The translations under genes and the position numbers were made by a program. Below the pieces are notes generated by a model. It was not told the origin of the DNA and did not search any database. It saw only the letters and a list, made by a program, of their open reading frames with translations. Shown here one piece after another: positions 34,150-45,611 of a stretch of DNA of 64,000 nt. Origin of the DNA: Lepiota brunneoincarnata (taxonomy: Eukaryota; Basidiomycota; Agaricomycetes; Agaricales; Agaricaceae); the NCBI GenBank assembly GCA_023014365.1, contig JAEBUN010000003.1, positions 186,001 to 250,000 of the forward strand. Direction: 5' to 3'. Every line of letters starts with the position of its first letter. The stretch's first letter is position 1.

Positions 34150-36250
34150 TATAATCTATAATTCTGCCTCGTATCTGCATGGGCATGGAATGTTGCCAGG
34201 AAGAGAGTTTTTCAAAGAATTCAATTCTTGCTCCAGTTAGACCCGGTGCCTAGTTTACCAACAGTTGCGAGTACACGAGCGTCCGCCTGGGAGATTTCCT
34301 CTTCACATTTTTCGTGATGCCCCCCCTCTTCGACCAGTCAGTGACTCTTTGTTGTCCAGACTGCAGCTCGGGCAAGAGGGAAGCACAAGAGTGGCAAGAG
34401 CTGATCCTGGGCCTCGCTTGAAGTAAGAACCAGTACAGAATCAAGCAACGAAGAGGTGAGGTGGTGGGTATATGTATCAGTAGAGCACCAGAGCAGGATA
34501 CATTACGTACTCCAGCTCAGACTGCATTCGAGTGGTTTCGGGCTGGCCCCTGCCTTGCCTAATGATAGATATTGGTCGGAAGAAATATGCTTTGGGATTT
34601 ATATGAGGAAACTGATTCCGACAATAGATTGGTATGAAGTGCTACCGAATACATAAAGTCGGTTGAAAAAGCCCAGAAATATGAATCCGGGAGTTCAGTA
34701 TAAAGATAAAATAATCTTCATCGTACAGCGCCATCGCCAATAGTTATGCCTAATATCCCTAGACCAAGGTCCCACCTCCAGTCGCTTACCATACACAGAA
34801 TGGTGTCGCAGACGTATCGTTGGTGCCCAAACTCCCTAGCCTAAAGTTGAATTCCAACGTCTTCAGTAATGAACTATGGTCAAGATGGGTGTTGTCAATG
34901 GTGCCACGGTTCCTGATGGCTTTACCGGCCATGGCAGTAAAGATGTGATTTTGGTGAAGGTCTGGTACATGAGATTCATCGAATGTCACAAATACCACGT
35001 CGAAGATATCTGTGACCCGAGTCTCATGAAGGAAGTTTCTGAGCCACTTTCCAGCGAACGTAACATTGGTGTCGTGGGCGTCGTTGTCGAGGTTCGGCTG
35101 CAGTAAGATATATAAGTGATTTTTCCAAACGAGGGAGAAGGCGTCGTACTGTGTACCAAGCAAAGTCGGGAATTTTGTGACGTTGGACATCGCGTTTGAA
35201 CTCGCTAGCGTCTACGATGTTCGCACATCGCCTGGGGTTGTTCTTAACATTATCGTAGAAGAGGAATCCAGAGTGTTTCCTATGGAACGAGACCAAGATT
35301 AGTTGGTATTTAGGTAAAACCTAGGTCCTAATACTGACTGTGCCCATTTACCGGCATTTATTCCTTTGAAACAGTGTCCAGGGTAGTTTTCTTCGTAACC
35401 TTTCCAGGAAAGATGCTTCTCCTCGAGGAGATCGGCTAGATTCTTGGCCTTGACTGTGACGAGATCGTCATTAACAACGCCGTGGGTGGACCCAGAAGTC
35501 AAGAATACGTAGTTGGGCTGGCTTGGGTGTGTTATCGCAAACCAGTTGGAGAAGAGGACCCCTTGTCTTGCAAAGTCGCGGAAATTTGGATCATTAATTG
35601 TGGAATCGTAATCGGTGTTCTCGAACAAGATGACGAGTATGTTCTTGAATGAGAGAGCGGCAACAGGCGAAGCCAATGCAGCAGCGAAGAGCAGGTTCAC
35701 TAAACGCATATTGAAGGTCAGACGACGTTCAATGCGATGGAAGTAAATGGCTCCAGGGCAGTTTTATGTGAAAGCAAGCTAGTAATGAACGTGCGACAAG
35801 GAGCCAGGTAGGTGGCACATGAGAGTTTTGAACACCATCGCGGTCAGGTGAGAAGAATGCGACTTGGTAGAAGGACTTGAGATGATAGTGCTGATGAGGA
35901 TACAGATATAGACGAGAATGAACAGAATAGGAGCGACAGCCTGGACGAGGATACATATATATAGATGAGGCGGGGCGGAATCCATGCGGTGGATGGAATC
36001 AAACTGTACCAGAGCGTACCCTCAAGCGCGCACGTGCACCATGGCCGCTCGATGCGGAGGTTTGCTCAACAGTCATTTACACACAGTTTCCAATTTTATG
36101 ACATCTATTCATGACCTTGAGAAAATCTGAAGCCGGAGCTGTGTGTTCAACGAGCCGCCGTCAAGTAATATTTTTGCAAGCTTCCAGAAACTCGTAGAGC
36201 TGCATTCTCTGTGCGATCCGAGAAGACGGCGGGCCTAGCTCTACAGACCA
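34150..36250. repeat. Segmental duplication, copy B
   Basis: Partner of 30441-32300, same orientation, offset about 4 kb. It carries the intact phosphoesterase gene and its flanks. Divergence is visible but alignment is easy by eye over most of the length. Confidence 0.8.
34786..35709 (-). CDS. Secreted phosphoesterase (acid-phosphatase/phospholipase C-like), intact copy
   Basis: Extracellular enzyme of the alkaline-phosphatase-like phosphoesterase superfamily, in which fungal members release phosphate at acid pH; the substrate is not known. The start MRLVNLLFAAALASPVAAL at 35709 is a signal peptide. Exon 1 gives SFKNILVILFENTDYDS, whose Glu-Asn sits at the metal site, FRDFARQGVLFSNWFAITHP and SQPNYVFLTSGSTHG. 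Two short GT-AG introns (near 35290-35345 and 35102-35150) lead to KHSGFLFYDNVKNNPRRC and then PNLDNDAHDTNVTFAGKW, FDVVFVTFDES, NHIFTAMAGKAI and LDHSSLLKTLEFNF, with the Asp-Glu and His-x-x-Ser metal ligands. The protein ends TSATPFCVW. All frames join. A damaged paralogue lies 3.1 kb away on the same strand. Confidence 0.9.
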
Positions 36251-37539
36251 CAAGCCCTTGGCGGTCGCCGTTGTTCATCCTATCCATAATCTATCGTTTA
36301 TGACCGACCTTCGTGTATTTCTCTACGGACTTTGAACATGGCCATTTAAAAGTGGTAATATGAATGGTTCGTTATACAGCACCCAATCTCTATCTCTGCG
36401 GGCACACAGATGTGCCGTGCTTCCATTTTGTATCACTCGTAAACCCCATATGAGATGCACATATTCTCATGCTTGGGGCGTGTGCACATTGGATGACAAT
36501 CCCATAGAAACACAGATATAAACTTATTCTTCGGAGTCGATTTAGTCTAGTCAACGTGTTTCTTCGCCGCACCAAACATGAACTGAATTTGCAAGTTGTA
36601 TTGTTGATATTGTCATTGAACATCATCCCCGACTAAGCAGGCACTGTTGGATATTCGTGACTGAAGTTTGCACACATTACATGCATCCAACACCCCCCCT
36701 TAATACTCAGAAAATGGCTCAGAAGACCAGTAACGGTAACATATCTTGAGAACAGTCTCTTCGTGCACATGTCAGAATCAAGCCAAGGTGTGAACAAGTG
36801 AGCTGCAGCATTGATAGAGCAAGGGGGCACCCCGGGATTCCCGATGCACGTCGCAATGGGAGCGAGCAATGGCATTACGAGAGATCAGGGTAGCAGCAAC
36901 CGCGCGATGAGCAGAGAATACATCGGAGTCTGAAAAAAGGGTTTGGGACGAGTGTTTAGGTCTGAAAGGGGGGGGGGGACCCTCTTCCAGACTAAGATTT
37001 AGAAAGAGGATGATTTTGAGATCCGACCCGCCCACAACTCGATTTGGATGTCGGCATGGTCGGCATGAAGACCCTTAACCATTTTCGTCGATTTGGAATC
37101 TAGCTATAGTTTTCTAAACCCTGCGGATGTGCATCCATTTTTACAACATACTAAATAAACACCCTGAGCCAGGTCCCCACACGGTTAATTGAGTTTGTGG
37201 CTGCATTCGGCTATCACCCCGGCATTGCCATGGACCTTTTCCCTGCTGATATCCTCTTACCTTCTGAGCCCACACCCTCTGGAAGGTGTGGTATGGGCTG
37301 CGAAGGGCGTTGGCGGAAAATCAGACGGCAGCGTTGCTGTATATGCCATTTTTTCGAGCTTGCTAAATGATATTAAACTGATATTGACGGCGGGCGCCAC
37401 GTAAATCGTAGGGCTGCGCCAAGGTCAAGATGAGGGGGGGTGTGGATTGGGACTTAGTTAGAGGAAGAGCTTGATACTTAAGTATAAGTAGAAACCTTCT
37501 ATCTTTGCTTGATCTAAATCTATTGATATGACTTTCACC
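36251..37539. other. Intergenic stretch, no supported gene
   Basis: Single-copy DNA between duplication copy B and the pyridoxal kinase gene. A run of G occupies about 36968-36978. Frames at 36390-36626, 36633-36875 and 37189-37404 have no recognisable content. Confidence 0.4.
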
Positions 37540-38938
37540 TCAACTTTCCCAGAACCCATCCCAATGCGCCATCCACCTCACATTCTCCTCATTTAATCCG
37601 ACTCCACGTATAATATCCTGCCCTTGCACCAGCATCAGCTCCCGTCCACGCATTCGCTTCACTCTGCGCATCGGGTCCTGCTCATCAAGCTCGTCATCCG
37701 AGGGTTGCCGATCTGGGAACGGGAGCGTGAGAGTGTGGGAGTGAGTCTGAGTGAGGACGGCGTGGGTTTTAGTGAGTGCGAGGGAGGTCGCATGTGAGAG
37801 GGGTGTTTGGCTTGATCGTTTGGAGGTGGGTGGTGTTGGGGGTGGTGTGATGGTGGTAGTGGGTGTTACGGAAGGAGAGGAACGGAAACAGGGATCGGTG
37901 GACTTTGGGTGGAAGTGAGCGAGGAGGAGCGCGGAGAAGAGGTCTCCTACGCCAGAGAAGTATCCTGGAATCAGTGGAACGCATGCTGCGTGAATTATAG
38001 AGGTATAAGAGTATTCTAGTGGGGTGCCGGTGCTGTTTGATCCATTGATGTTGGTGGAGGGAGAGAGGGAGGAGGCGAGGCAGAGGAGGTAGTCGGACTC
38101 CTCATTGAGTGTTGGTGGGTATATGATTCCTGGGAGTGCGGCGAGAAGCCACGGTTTGAGAGGAATGGAGCTGATAACAACGTTTGGGACGTGGTACTTT
38201 GTGTGGAGGGTTAGAAGGGCTTGCTGGAGGGAGGCAATGTCTCTAATCGTTGTTTCCGTTAACACTCTGTAAATGGTTTTTAGGAAGACAAAGGGGAGGA
38301 CAGAAGGAAGGTACCGACTCAGCTTCGAACCAGTTGGGTGTGATAACTGTGGCAAGGGATAACATTTCTCTGTACACGGGTATCACGTCCGGTGCAACAT
38401 AGAGCTGGCCTGAGTCACCAATTACAGCTGGGAATCGCAACCATCAGCTTCAGAATCTTGTCAGTGATTTTGGGGTCAAACATACGATCAAGAAGGTAGA
38501 TTAAGTGTGGCCTTTCTTGCACCAACCTCTTGGCAATCCGAGCTACGGCCGAGAGGGCATCTGCGCCTGGAATGTACCCCGTCAGGAGCCGGGTGGGCAT
38601 GAGCAGCTCATTCTGCTGTAGCGCCGTGAACATAGGCATCGAGTTCTTGAGCTGTTGTCTTCGTCCCTCCCATTCGTCCATAACCTGCCAGGAGTGAACA
38701 CTTGAGATGGTTCATGACTCGTTTCGGTCGGGGGTTAGTATACCTGAGTGGTTAGAGTAGTTGACGGTGTTGACCACCTTCAATTTGGGATGATCAGCGT
38801 GTACTAGTCGTGAAATGACCGGAAGGAACTTACATCGACGTCGTATCCCAAGCATTGGAGGGGGAATACGGCAGCCTTGCCTCCGACATACCCGAAGACG
38901 ACGTGGGACTGAATGCTGAGGATACGCCCGGGGACCAT
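37540..38938 (-). CDS. Pyridoxal kinase
   Basis: Ribokinase-fold enzyme that phosphorylates pyridoxal, pyridoxine and pyridoxamine in the cytosol, the salvage route to pyridoxal 5'-phosphate. The start [20 protein letters not shown] at 38938 is the family N-terminus (substrate pocket SIQSHVV-GYVGN-like). It is followed by [16 protein letters not shown] and, over an intron, [11 protein letters not shown]. Next come [18 protein letters not shown], a junction giving [14 protein letters not shown], the [10 protein letters not shown] helix and the ATP-site loop [17 protein letters not shown] with the catalytic Asp of the GxGD motif (near 37930). A Ser/Thr/Pro-rich insert near 37790-37880 separates the loop from the C-terminal LTKTHAVL helix, as in other fungal forms. 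It ends HWDGFWES. It shares a 252-bp upstream region with APC2. Confidence 0.93.
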
Positions 38939-39190
38939 GTTCGGGATAGCCTAAGTTCTCCCTTGACCTTGGTGAGATTTAAGACCTGGAAAGGCTGGCT
39001 ACATCTTTACGATGGACTCGCTCGCCGGATCCGAGGGTCATGTGACGAGCAAGATGATAACAATTTCCAAACTCCTTCTCTGTTTCAGATCTAGATGTGA
39101 ACAGTCAAGCCAGGAGAACACATTGAACATTCAATCCCCTGACACACTGCTGCAGCTCGCGGTTTACGATTGAATACCTGTTACGTAAGC
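38939..39190. promoter_or_regulatory. Bidirectional promoter between pyridoxal kinase and APC2
   Basis: 252 bp separate the two divergent ATGs. No TATA box is obvious and no known operator was recognised. The short distance implies overlapping promoters for two housekeeping genes. Confidence 0.55.
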
Positions 39191-41901
39191 ATGGCTTCGG
39201 ATGCTCTGCGCTCCCAGGTCGCTGCAAAGTGGCAGGAAGCATTTGCGCGTCTGAACAGAGACCAGTCCGGAATAACTGGCCTTATCGCGTTCAGCAATGC
39301 CTGGAAGATTGCCCTGAACGTTCTCCACCCTCGCGAGCTTGAAAATCCTCGTGAAATTCCCGACATCAACACCGTCAGAACCGCGTTTACCATTATCAAT
39401 GGCGCTCGCAGACTCCCCTTTCTTCTGGAAACCTTCCTCGAGCTCCTCAAGCAACACTACCACCTTATCGCGCGGGACGTCGCGGAACACATGGCTCGTT
39501 TTCATGAGGCAGACGACGCCGATGTCATTCGCCAGCTTGTCTTCCGCCTCGTCGCCTGGTTCAAGCACTGGGCGCCCCTCCCTGAGTGCGTATCCTCGCT
39601 CGTTAGGGTTTTTAATTCCTCATTTGTGGTCAGGCTAGGGGTAACGATATACTCTGCATACACACTCTCATTCCAGACCCACCTCTTCTCTATTGTCCCA
39701 TCCTCCTTCGCAAGTGGGTTCAAGGCCCTTGTCTCAGTCCACTCTTTCCGAGACCCAGCACCAGGAACAAGGGGACAAGAACGATGCTATCTGGAGAGCA
39801 TTCGACACACTCGGTCTCATTGACCGCTACGAGTCGATAATCGCCACTGTTGGTTACGAGTTTATCGAACAACATGTGCTCGACACTTGTGCCGGCGAAT
39901 GGGGTCGACCGATGCTCAACGAACTTCGCGCGTGGATGTCGGATAAGGTCGTACCCTGGATGCTGCTCATCTATGCCCGAGGTGCTAATAATGGTGGGTC
40001 ATATGCTTCCTAAATGAAGCTGAACGTTGAAGGTCTTTCCACAGCTGAGGAAGCGAGAACGATGTTGCAGGGTGTCGGTTCACGTTTCGACTTCCATATC
40101 AACAAAACGCTATGTGATCTCAGGACGCGAGAGATTTTTGACATCATTATCGATTTCCCTGATTCCACAGGAGCACTATATGACCTCCGCGACTGCCTCC
40201 AGCGCGTTGACCAGCGTCCCAGCCCTCGTCAGAGCCCTTCGCCAAGCGTACGCTGACCAAGATTTTTGGGTTTCTATGCACCTAATATTGTGGGCAGGAA
40301 TCGCAAACGTCTCCTTCATCCGGGTGCAGATACCAAACTCATCCTTTCGCAATATGTGGCAACCATCAAATGTCTCCGTATTGTCGATCCGCCCGGTGTC
40401 CTCCTCTTCAAAGTAGCTGACCCCATCAGGCGCTATCTGCGGTGTGTATCGCTACTAGACAGATTCACATACTCGGAGACTCACAACAAAATCTCCCAGT
40501 GAACGCCCCGACACAATTCGCTGTATAGTAGCCAATCTCGTGGGTGATGATGAATCTCCCGACTCACTTCTCGACGACACGGATCCCCTGCAACCTCTAC
40601 ACCATCCGTCCTCCCTTACCGATGATTACACCGACCCTAATTGGGATCCGGAGCCGATTGACGCTGGCCCCGAATTTCGCACGAACAAACCTTCTGATGT
40701 CCTCTCTACACTTGTGTCCATATACGACTCCCAAGATCTCTTTGTCAAAGAGCTACAGGTACTACTTGCGCAGCGGTTGCTGGCTGTAGGCGATTTGACA
40801 AATGAAGAGAATGTTGCAAGGGTAGAGAAGGAACGGAGGAATGTGGAAATTCTGAAAATTCGGTTTGGAGAAGCTGCGTTGGGTGTGTGTGAGGTTATGT
40901 TGAGAGATATGGGGGATAGTAAGCGAGTTGATGGACATGTTCAGAGTGTGTGTCCCGTGAGTATGCCAGAGTACTCATTTTTTCCTTATTGGCGCTGATG
41001 GTTTCGGTAGTCAATCGTCCATCCTACGATTATTTCGCACCATTTCTGGCCCGCGTTAGAAAGCAGCGAGATGGTCATGCCTGGTCAATTCCAAAAGTGG
41101 GTTTCCCTCCTCTACCCCATTTCTTTTAGCTGATCAAGATCGGGGTACAATAGACTACAGCAGGACCACTCCAAACAGTTCGAATCCTTCAAGCCCGACA
41201 AAAGGCTCAAGTGGCTGCCTCACCTTGGTACCATCAAGCTGGAGCTCGAACTCAAGGATCGGAAGCTTGAAGTTAGAGTGCCGCCTTTAGAGGCAGCATT
41301 CATCGAACTCTTTTCACAGAAAGGTACCTTGTCCCTCCCCGCCTAATTTTTTACCGTCAGGCATTGACTCCCCTCCCGCAGATATATGGACGCTGGACGA
41401 ACTTATAGCAGGCGTAGGTTCAGTCGACCGCGGTGCAGCGCTCAAAGCGCTCTTGACATGGATCGACCATGGGGTTATTACAGAGGACGAAGAGAATGTT
41501 TTCCGCCTCTTGGAAGTTGTCGAAGAACGTGGAGACAACGCTTCTGATGACGATGGCGTCAAACGCGGCGGGGCCAGTGCGGCGAGACAGGCTGTCGTAG
41601 CGCAGGATTCTGCAGTGCAGCCGGGTGCAAGCGCACAGCAGCAGCAGGCGGAGCAGATGAGGGTTTATTGGAAGGTATGACCATCTCTTCCGCTTCTTGA
41701 GTAGTATGCTCATGCAGATGATAGTTTATTGAGGGGATGCTTACGAATTTGGGAGGACTTCCGATTGACCGGATACAGTCTATGCTGAAGTTTGCGCCGG
41801 GGTATGACCAGAGCGTTGAACAGCTTGGGGTGTTTCTCGAGGCTGCGAGGAGGGAGGGGGTGGTTGTGTGTCGGGAGGGAGTATGGAAGCTGAATAAGTA
41901 G
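39191..41901 (+). CDS. apc2: Anaphase-promoting complex subunit 2 (cullin-like)
   Basis: Scaffold subunit of the APC/C ubiquitin ligase, binding the RING subunit Apc11 and driving mitotic exit in the nucleus. The start MASDALRSQVAAKWQEAF at 39191 opens an N-terminal helical region (TFLELLKQHYHLIARDVAEH). Later exons give AFDTLGLIDRYESIIATVGY, QYVATIKCLRIVDPPGVLLF and ADPIRRYLRERPDTIRCIVA, then the cullin core LVSIYDSQDLFVKELQVLLA, EILKIRFGEAALGVCEVML, FESFKPDKRLKWLPHLGTIK and VRVPPLEAAFIELFSQK. A winged-helix C-terminus (DIWTLDELIAGVGSVDRGAA, LTNLGGLPIDRIQSMLKFAP) ends at GVWKLNK. About nine short introns. Fragments of a second and third copy lie at 45 and 48 kb, next to copies of the neighbouring NACHT gene. 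Confidence 0.93.
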
Positions 41902-42285
41902 TTGGAGGTTAGTTTCTATGGTTCCTCCTATTTTGATTACTTCTTCTAAAAGGCATCGACGACTCAGAGTCGTTAAGATTCCCAGGAATTGTCGAGGCCA
42001 ACCTCGCCCGTCGGTTGTGGAATAATTTAATTTCCATTTGTGTTTGACCTTGAATTTCTGGCACCTAGTCGTAAATGCACCTCTCAATGAACCGAGGCTT
42101 AGCTCCTGAGTTCCAGCATGCCGGTTACTAATTCATGGAATAACGTCGACTTATCCATATTCTCGTTCGTATTTGGCTCTTAGTGCGTGGGGACCGATCT
42201 TGTGGCATGACCGTGGGCATTCCAACAGACGCCTGTATGTACATCGATAGCTGTCCCCTCTCATTATTCATTCCACCTGTGTAGA
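41902..42285 (+). other. APC2-NACHT spacer, itself part of the repeated unit
   Basis: 384 bp with no exon. Pieces recur before the second and third NACHT copies: the tgtttgacc-ttgaat block (42040 against 45357), the gcatgaccgtgggca block (42206 against 45534 and 49310) and gacagacgcctg-like sequence (42229 against 45553 and 49333). The NACHT promoter was therefore copied along with the genes. Confidence 0.6.
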
Positions 42286-44697
42286 ATGTCATTACGAGAC
42301 TTCCTCCTCGGTCGGAGAAAGCAGAAGAAAGGGAGAGCTAAGGATCGTATGTCCAGTCAATTAGCCAATCTGCTAAACGAGTGACCTGACAAAGCTCGAC
42401 AGGTAGTGATGCAGAACTTGAGGATAACGGCCGGGGGTTCTTTCACAAAGCGAGCCACACAGCGTTCAATGCCGCCGTCACCATGAATGATCAATCAACA
42501 ACAATCGACAAATCGACAACAGTAATCGAAAAGTTGACAAATATAAACTATATCGAGCAAGGGAAACCTGGTGCGAGGCTTGTGCTAGTTGCAGCTCCAA
42601 CAGAATGATAAGCCTGATCTCCTAGTCCTTGAATCCCTCTCACGAGAAATGATTCAGGGTGCCGATGTTGACTCGTCGGCTCGATACCCTCCACCTCAAT
42701 GCTACCCTGGAACACGCACATCTCTCATTGCCAAGGGCCAAAACTGGCTCCTCGACGATCAGCGCACTTGGGACATTCTATGGCTCCACGGACCCGCTGG
42801 GGTCGGCAAATCAGCAGTCGCACAGACACTTGCCGAATTTGCCAAGGACAATCACCGGCTGGGCGCAGCATTCTTTTTCTCAAAGACAAATGGCCGCAAC
42901 GATCCTCAGCGCGTCTTCATCACTATCGCATATCAGCTTTCCGTGCGCTTTCCAGGATACCTGCCACTTGTTGCTGTACAGCTGGCCGCAGATCCTGACC
43001 TCTTGAAGAAGGCGCCTCATGTCCAGTTCAGACAACTGATCATCGAGCCATTGAGTTCATTAACGAGTCACCCGAAGCACTTGATCGTATTAGACGGCCT
43101 GGATGAATGCAAGGGAGAGCGGGCTCAATTGGACATCGTCGAATTGATCAACAACCTCATCCTCTCCCAGACATCTCTTCCAATTATCTGGATGATATGT
43201 AGCCGACCGGAACCCCATCTGATGCGCACTGTGTCAAGACCCGATTTCATAGTGCAATGCTGGAGAGAAGAACTGCCGATCGATACAGAGGAGTCTCGGG
43301 ACGATACGGCCAGATTCATTCGGGCGCGTTTCAAGGAGATGCACGAGGATTATAGGGATTGTGTTGAAGAAGACGCGAATGGGTGCTGGCCGGGCGAGGA
43401 TGATATCGCATTCATTATCAAAGAAGCTTCGGGTCTTTTCGTCTTCGCGAGTACTATCCTCAAATACATTGAGGACGCAGAGGCCGGGAATCCCAGTGGG
43501 CGTCTTGCAGACATCCTGGCAGCCATCCGGCATGTTCACGTAATTGGTGGGCGCAGTCCAATGGAGACTCTTGATGCTCTATATACGCGGATTCTCTCTG
43601 ATGTTCCAGACAATATTTGGCCTGTAACCCACCGATTACTGAAAATCGCTATCTCTAAACTGTCACGCCACAGTGACAACACCCCACAATTTCTTTCCAA
43701 CTTCCTGGGAATTACCCGCAGTGACTTCTATACTGCAGTACGCAAACTTCATTCCGTTCTAGACGTACCCCCGCCCAATGAAGGAGCCAATCGCCCTCTG
43801 CGTTCCCTCCATGCATCATTCCGTGATTATCTTGTTCAGCCCGCTCGTTCGGGACGATTCTGTGTCACGTTGCCTCCAGGTTTCACAGCCAACGACGAGG
43901 CACAGAAGTCGAGCTTGCGTATCACTGGCTCGCTCACTTCCTTCCTTGCTGAGGGCCTCGACCATTCTATAGTGGACTTGAGACCCTCGCCGCTAACTCT
44001 GGTAGAACCAAAAGGCCATGATATACTAAACAAGTGCCTGCCGTGGCCTGGACCTGACCCGGAGCCGGGTGAAACAGCAAGCGGGACACCTGCCTGGAAT
44101 ATAGCTGCTGCCGCGTCTGACCTCATTTTTTCATCGTACTCCGAGTTTCAGACACACGATGACTGTCACCAGGAGCTGAAAACGATGCTCCGTGCTTTTG
44201 ACTTCAATTGCCTCGCTTTCCTTTATTTCTGTTGGGATATGGTGCCGCGACAACTTCCGGACTTGATACATTGGATGAAAAGAACAGTAAGTTTGGATCT
44301 CGTTGTCAGCCAAAGTTCTCCACGCTCACATCTTACATACAGTCTCTCTGTGATATGGCCAGGACGCACAGCACTTGTGGAACGGACGACAATCTTCTTT
44401 TACGATTGAATGGGCTGGCGATGGACGTAGAACCTTTGGTAAGATTAAGATTGCAACAGTTAGTTTCGCTCACGTGAAACGGATGCCACCACACAGGATT
44501 TTACACACATTTCCGTCAATCGATCCTTCGCTGGACTGCGTAAGCTGGCGTATTTCTTGCTGGGTCACGACACGAATACGGTCCTTGTGATAGTTGATGG
44601 TTCGGAATGGGATAAAGGTTGGTTCCGGGTGGCAAAGTATCATTCTGTAAAAACGCCCCTGGATATTTGGCCTTCTCTTGCTGCGTTACTTGCATAG
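42286..44697 (+). CDS. NACHT-type STAND NTPase (fungal NLR-like), intact
   Basis: Signal-transducing NTPase of the NACHT class; fungal members serve in non-self recognition and regulated cell death, but the trigger of this one is unknown. Exon 1 encodes a short basic leader (MSLRDFLLGRRKQKK). Exon 2 gives DAELEDNGRGFFHKAS, and across an intron VLESLSREMIQGADVDSSAR, the usual linker before the NTPase. Walker A HGPAGVGKSAVAQTL is near 42787-42830, Walker B HLIVLDGLDECKG near 43078-43116 with the NACHT acidic pair, and a sensor arginine region IIWMICSRPEPHLM near 43186-43222. A helical arm with ASGLFVFASTILKYI and LDALYTRILSDVP is followed by SLHASFRDYLV (near 43806). A compact C-terminal part ends PLDIWPSLAALLA. 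No WD40, ankyrin or TPR repeats follow. Two damaged copies lie downstream. Confidence 0.9.
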
Positions 44698-45059
44698 CCA
44701 GATGATACGGCCACGTAACAGTATTAAGTGTTGCCGCGATTAAACATCAGCGAAAAATGGAAACTACTGGATTATTGAACATCACACGGTGCTATGGTAC
44801 TCGTTGTACTGATATGCTTGTTGACTACTTGAGCACCAGAGCAGGAGAGGTGGCACGGGAATAGGATTACTGCATACAGTGGTCAGAACAAAACAAGCCA
44901 GGGGATCGGATAAGGGCCACCAATGTTAGGACGCTGTTCTGTACTCACTCAGAACCCAAGTGTACTTAGTCTAGTCAAATGTTCAAAATGGCATTCATCT
45001 GCGCCTACTATACTAAAGAACAAGGCTGACTAAGGAACAATGGACCGAGTCAGTGTTCG
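44698..45059. other. Intergenic stretch, no supported gene
   Basis: About 360 bp between the intact NACHT gene and the first APC2 fragment. No open frame of note and no match to other parts of the window noticed. Confidence 0.4.
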
Positions 45060-45440
45060 ATGAGTATGTGAGTTCTCCTTTGCCGTTGATATTGCAGTCC
45101 CCAACTGCAATCATCTTACGCCATTCTTGATCCACGTCTGCGCTAGAGAGCAGCGAGATTGTCATTCCAAATGCTCGTTCCCTCCTACCCAATTTCTCTT
45201 GGCCGACGAGGGCAATAGATCGCAAGACTGTCCAAGTCTTAAACAGCTTGAAGCCTTTAAGTTCGACAAAGAGCTTGAGTGGCTGTCCTACCTTACAGCT
45301 CCTTACTGTTATCAAGTTCCAGGACTCGAAGCTCGAAGCTGAATGTCTGCCTGCGTTTGACCTTGAATGTCCGACGCTTACGCAGTCGTCAAGTGGTAAT
45401 TTCAAAGCCTTTGGTGATCGAACACATTAATTCGTGGGGG
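45060..45440 (+). pseudogene. APC2 fragment A (C-terminal cullin region)
   Basis: Nucleotide similarity in order with 41025-41290 of APC2. Shared blocks include gagagcagcgaga-tgtcat, the intron stretch tccctcctacccaatttctcttggc, cagcttgaagcctttaag-ttcgaca and gagcttgagtggctg. The region covers two partial exons and the intron between them, ending in the upstream spacer of the NACHT copy. Upstream and downstream APC2 exons are missing and the frame is broken. It is a remnant of a duplicated APC2-NACHT unit, not a retrocopy, because intron sequence is retained. Confidence 0.75.
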
Positions 45441-45611
45441 GGTTCTTTCCCAGTGTCGATTGGCCCGTCTCTAGCTCCTGACTGTTGGTTATGTCGAATG
45501 TAATGGTGGCGCCCAACCCTTGGATTATGGCATTGCATGACCGTGGGGATTCAGACAGACGCCTGTACATCAATCACACCTTGCGATTGCTCGTTAATCC
45601 ACTTGTGCAGA

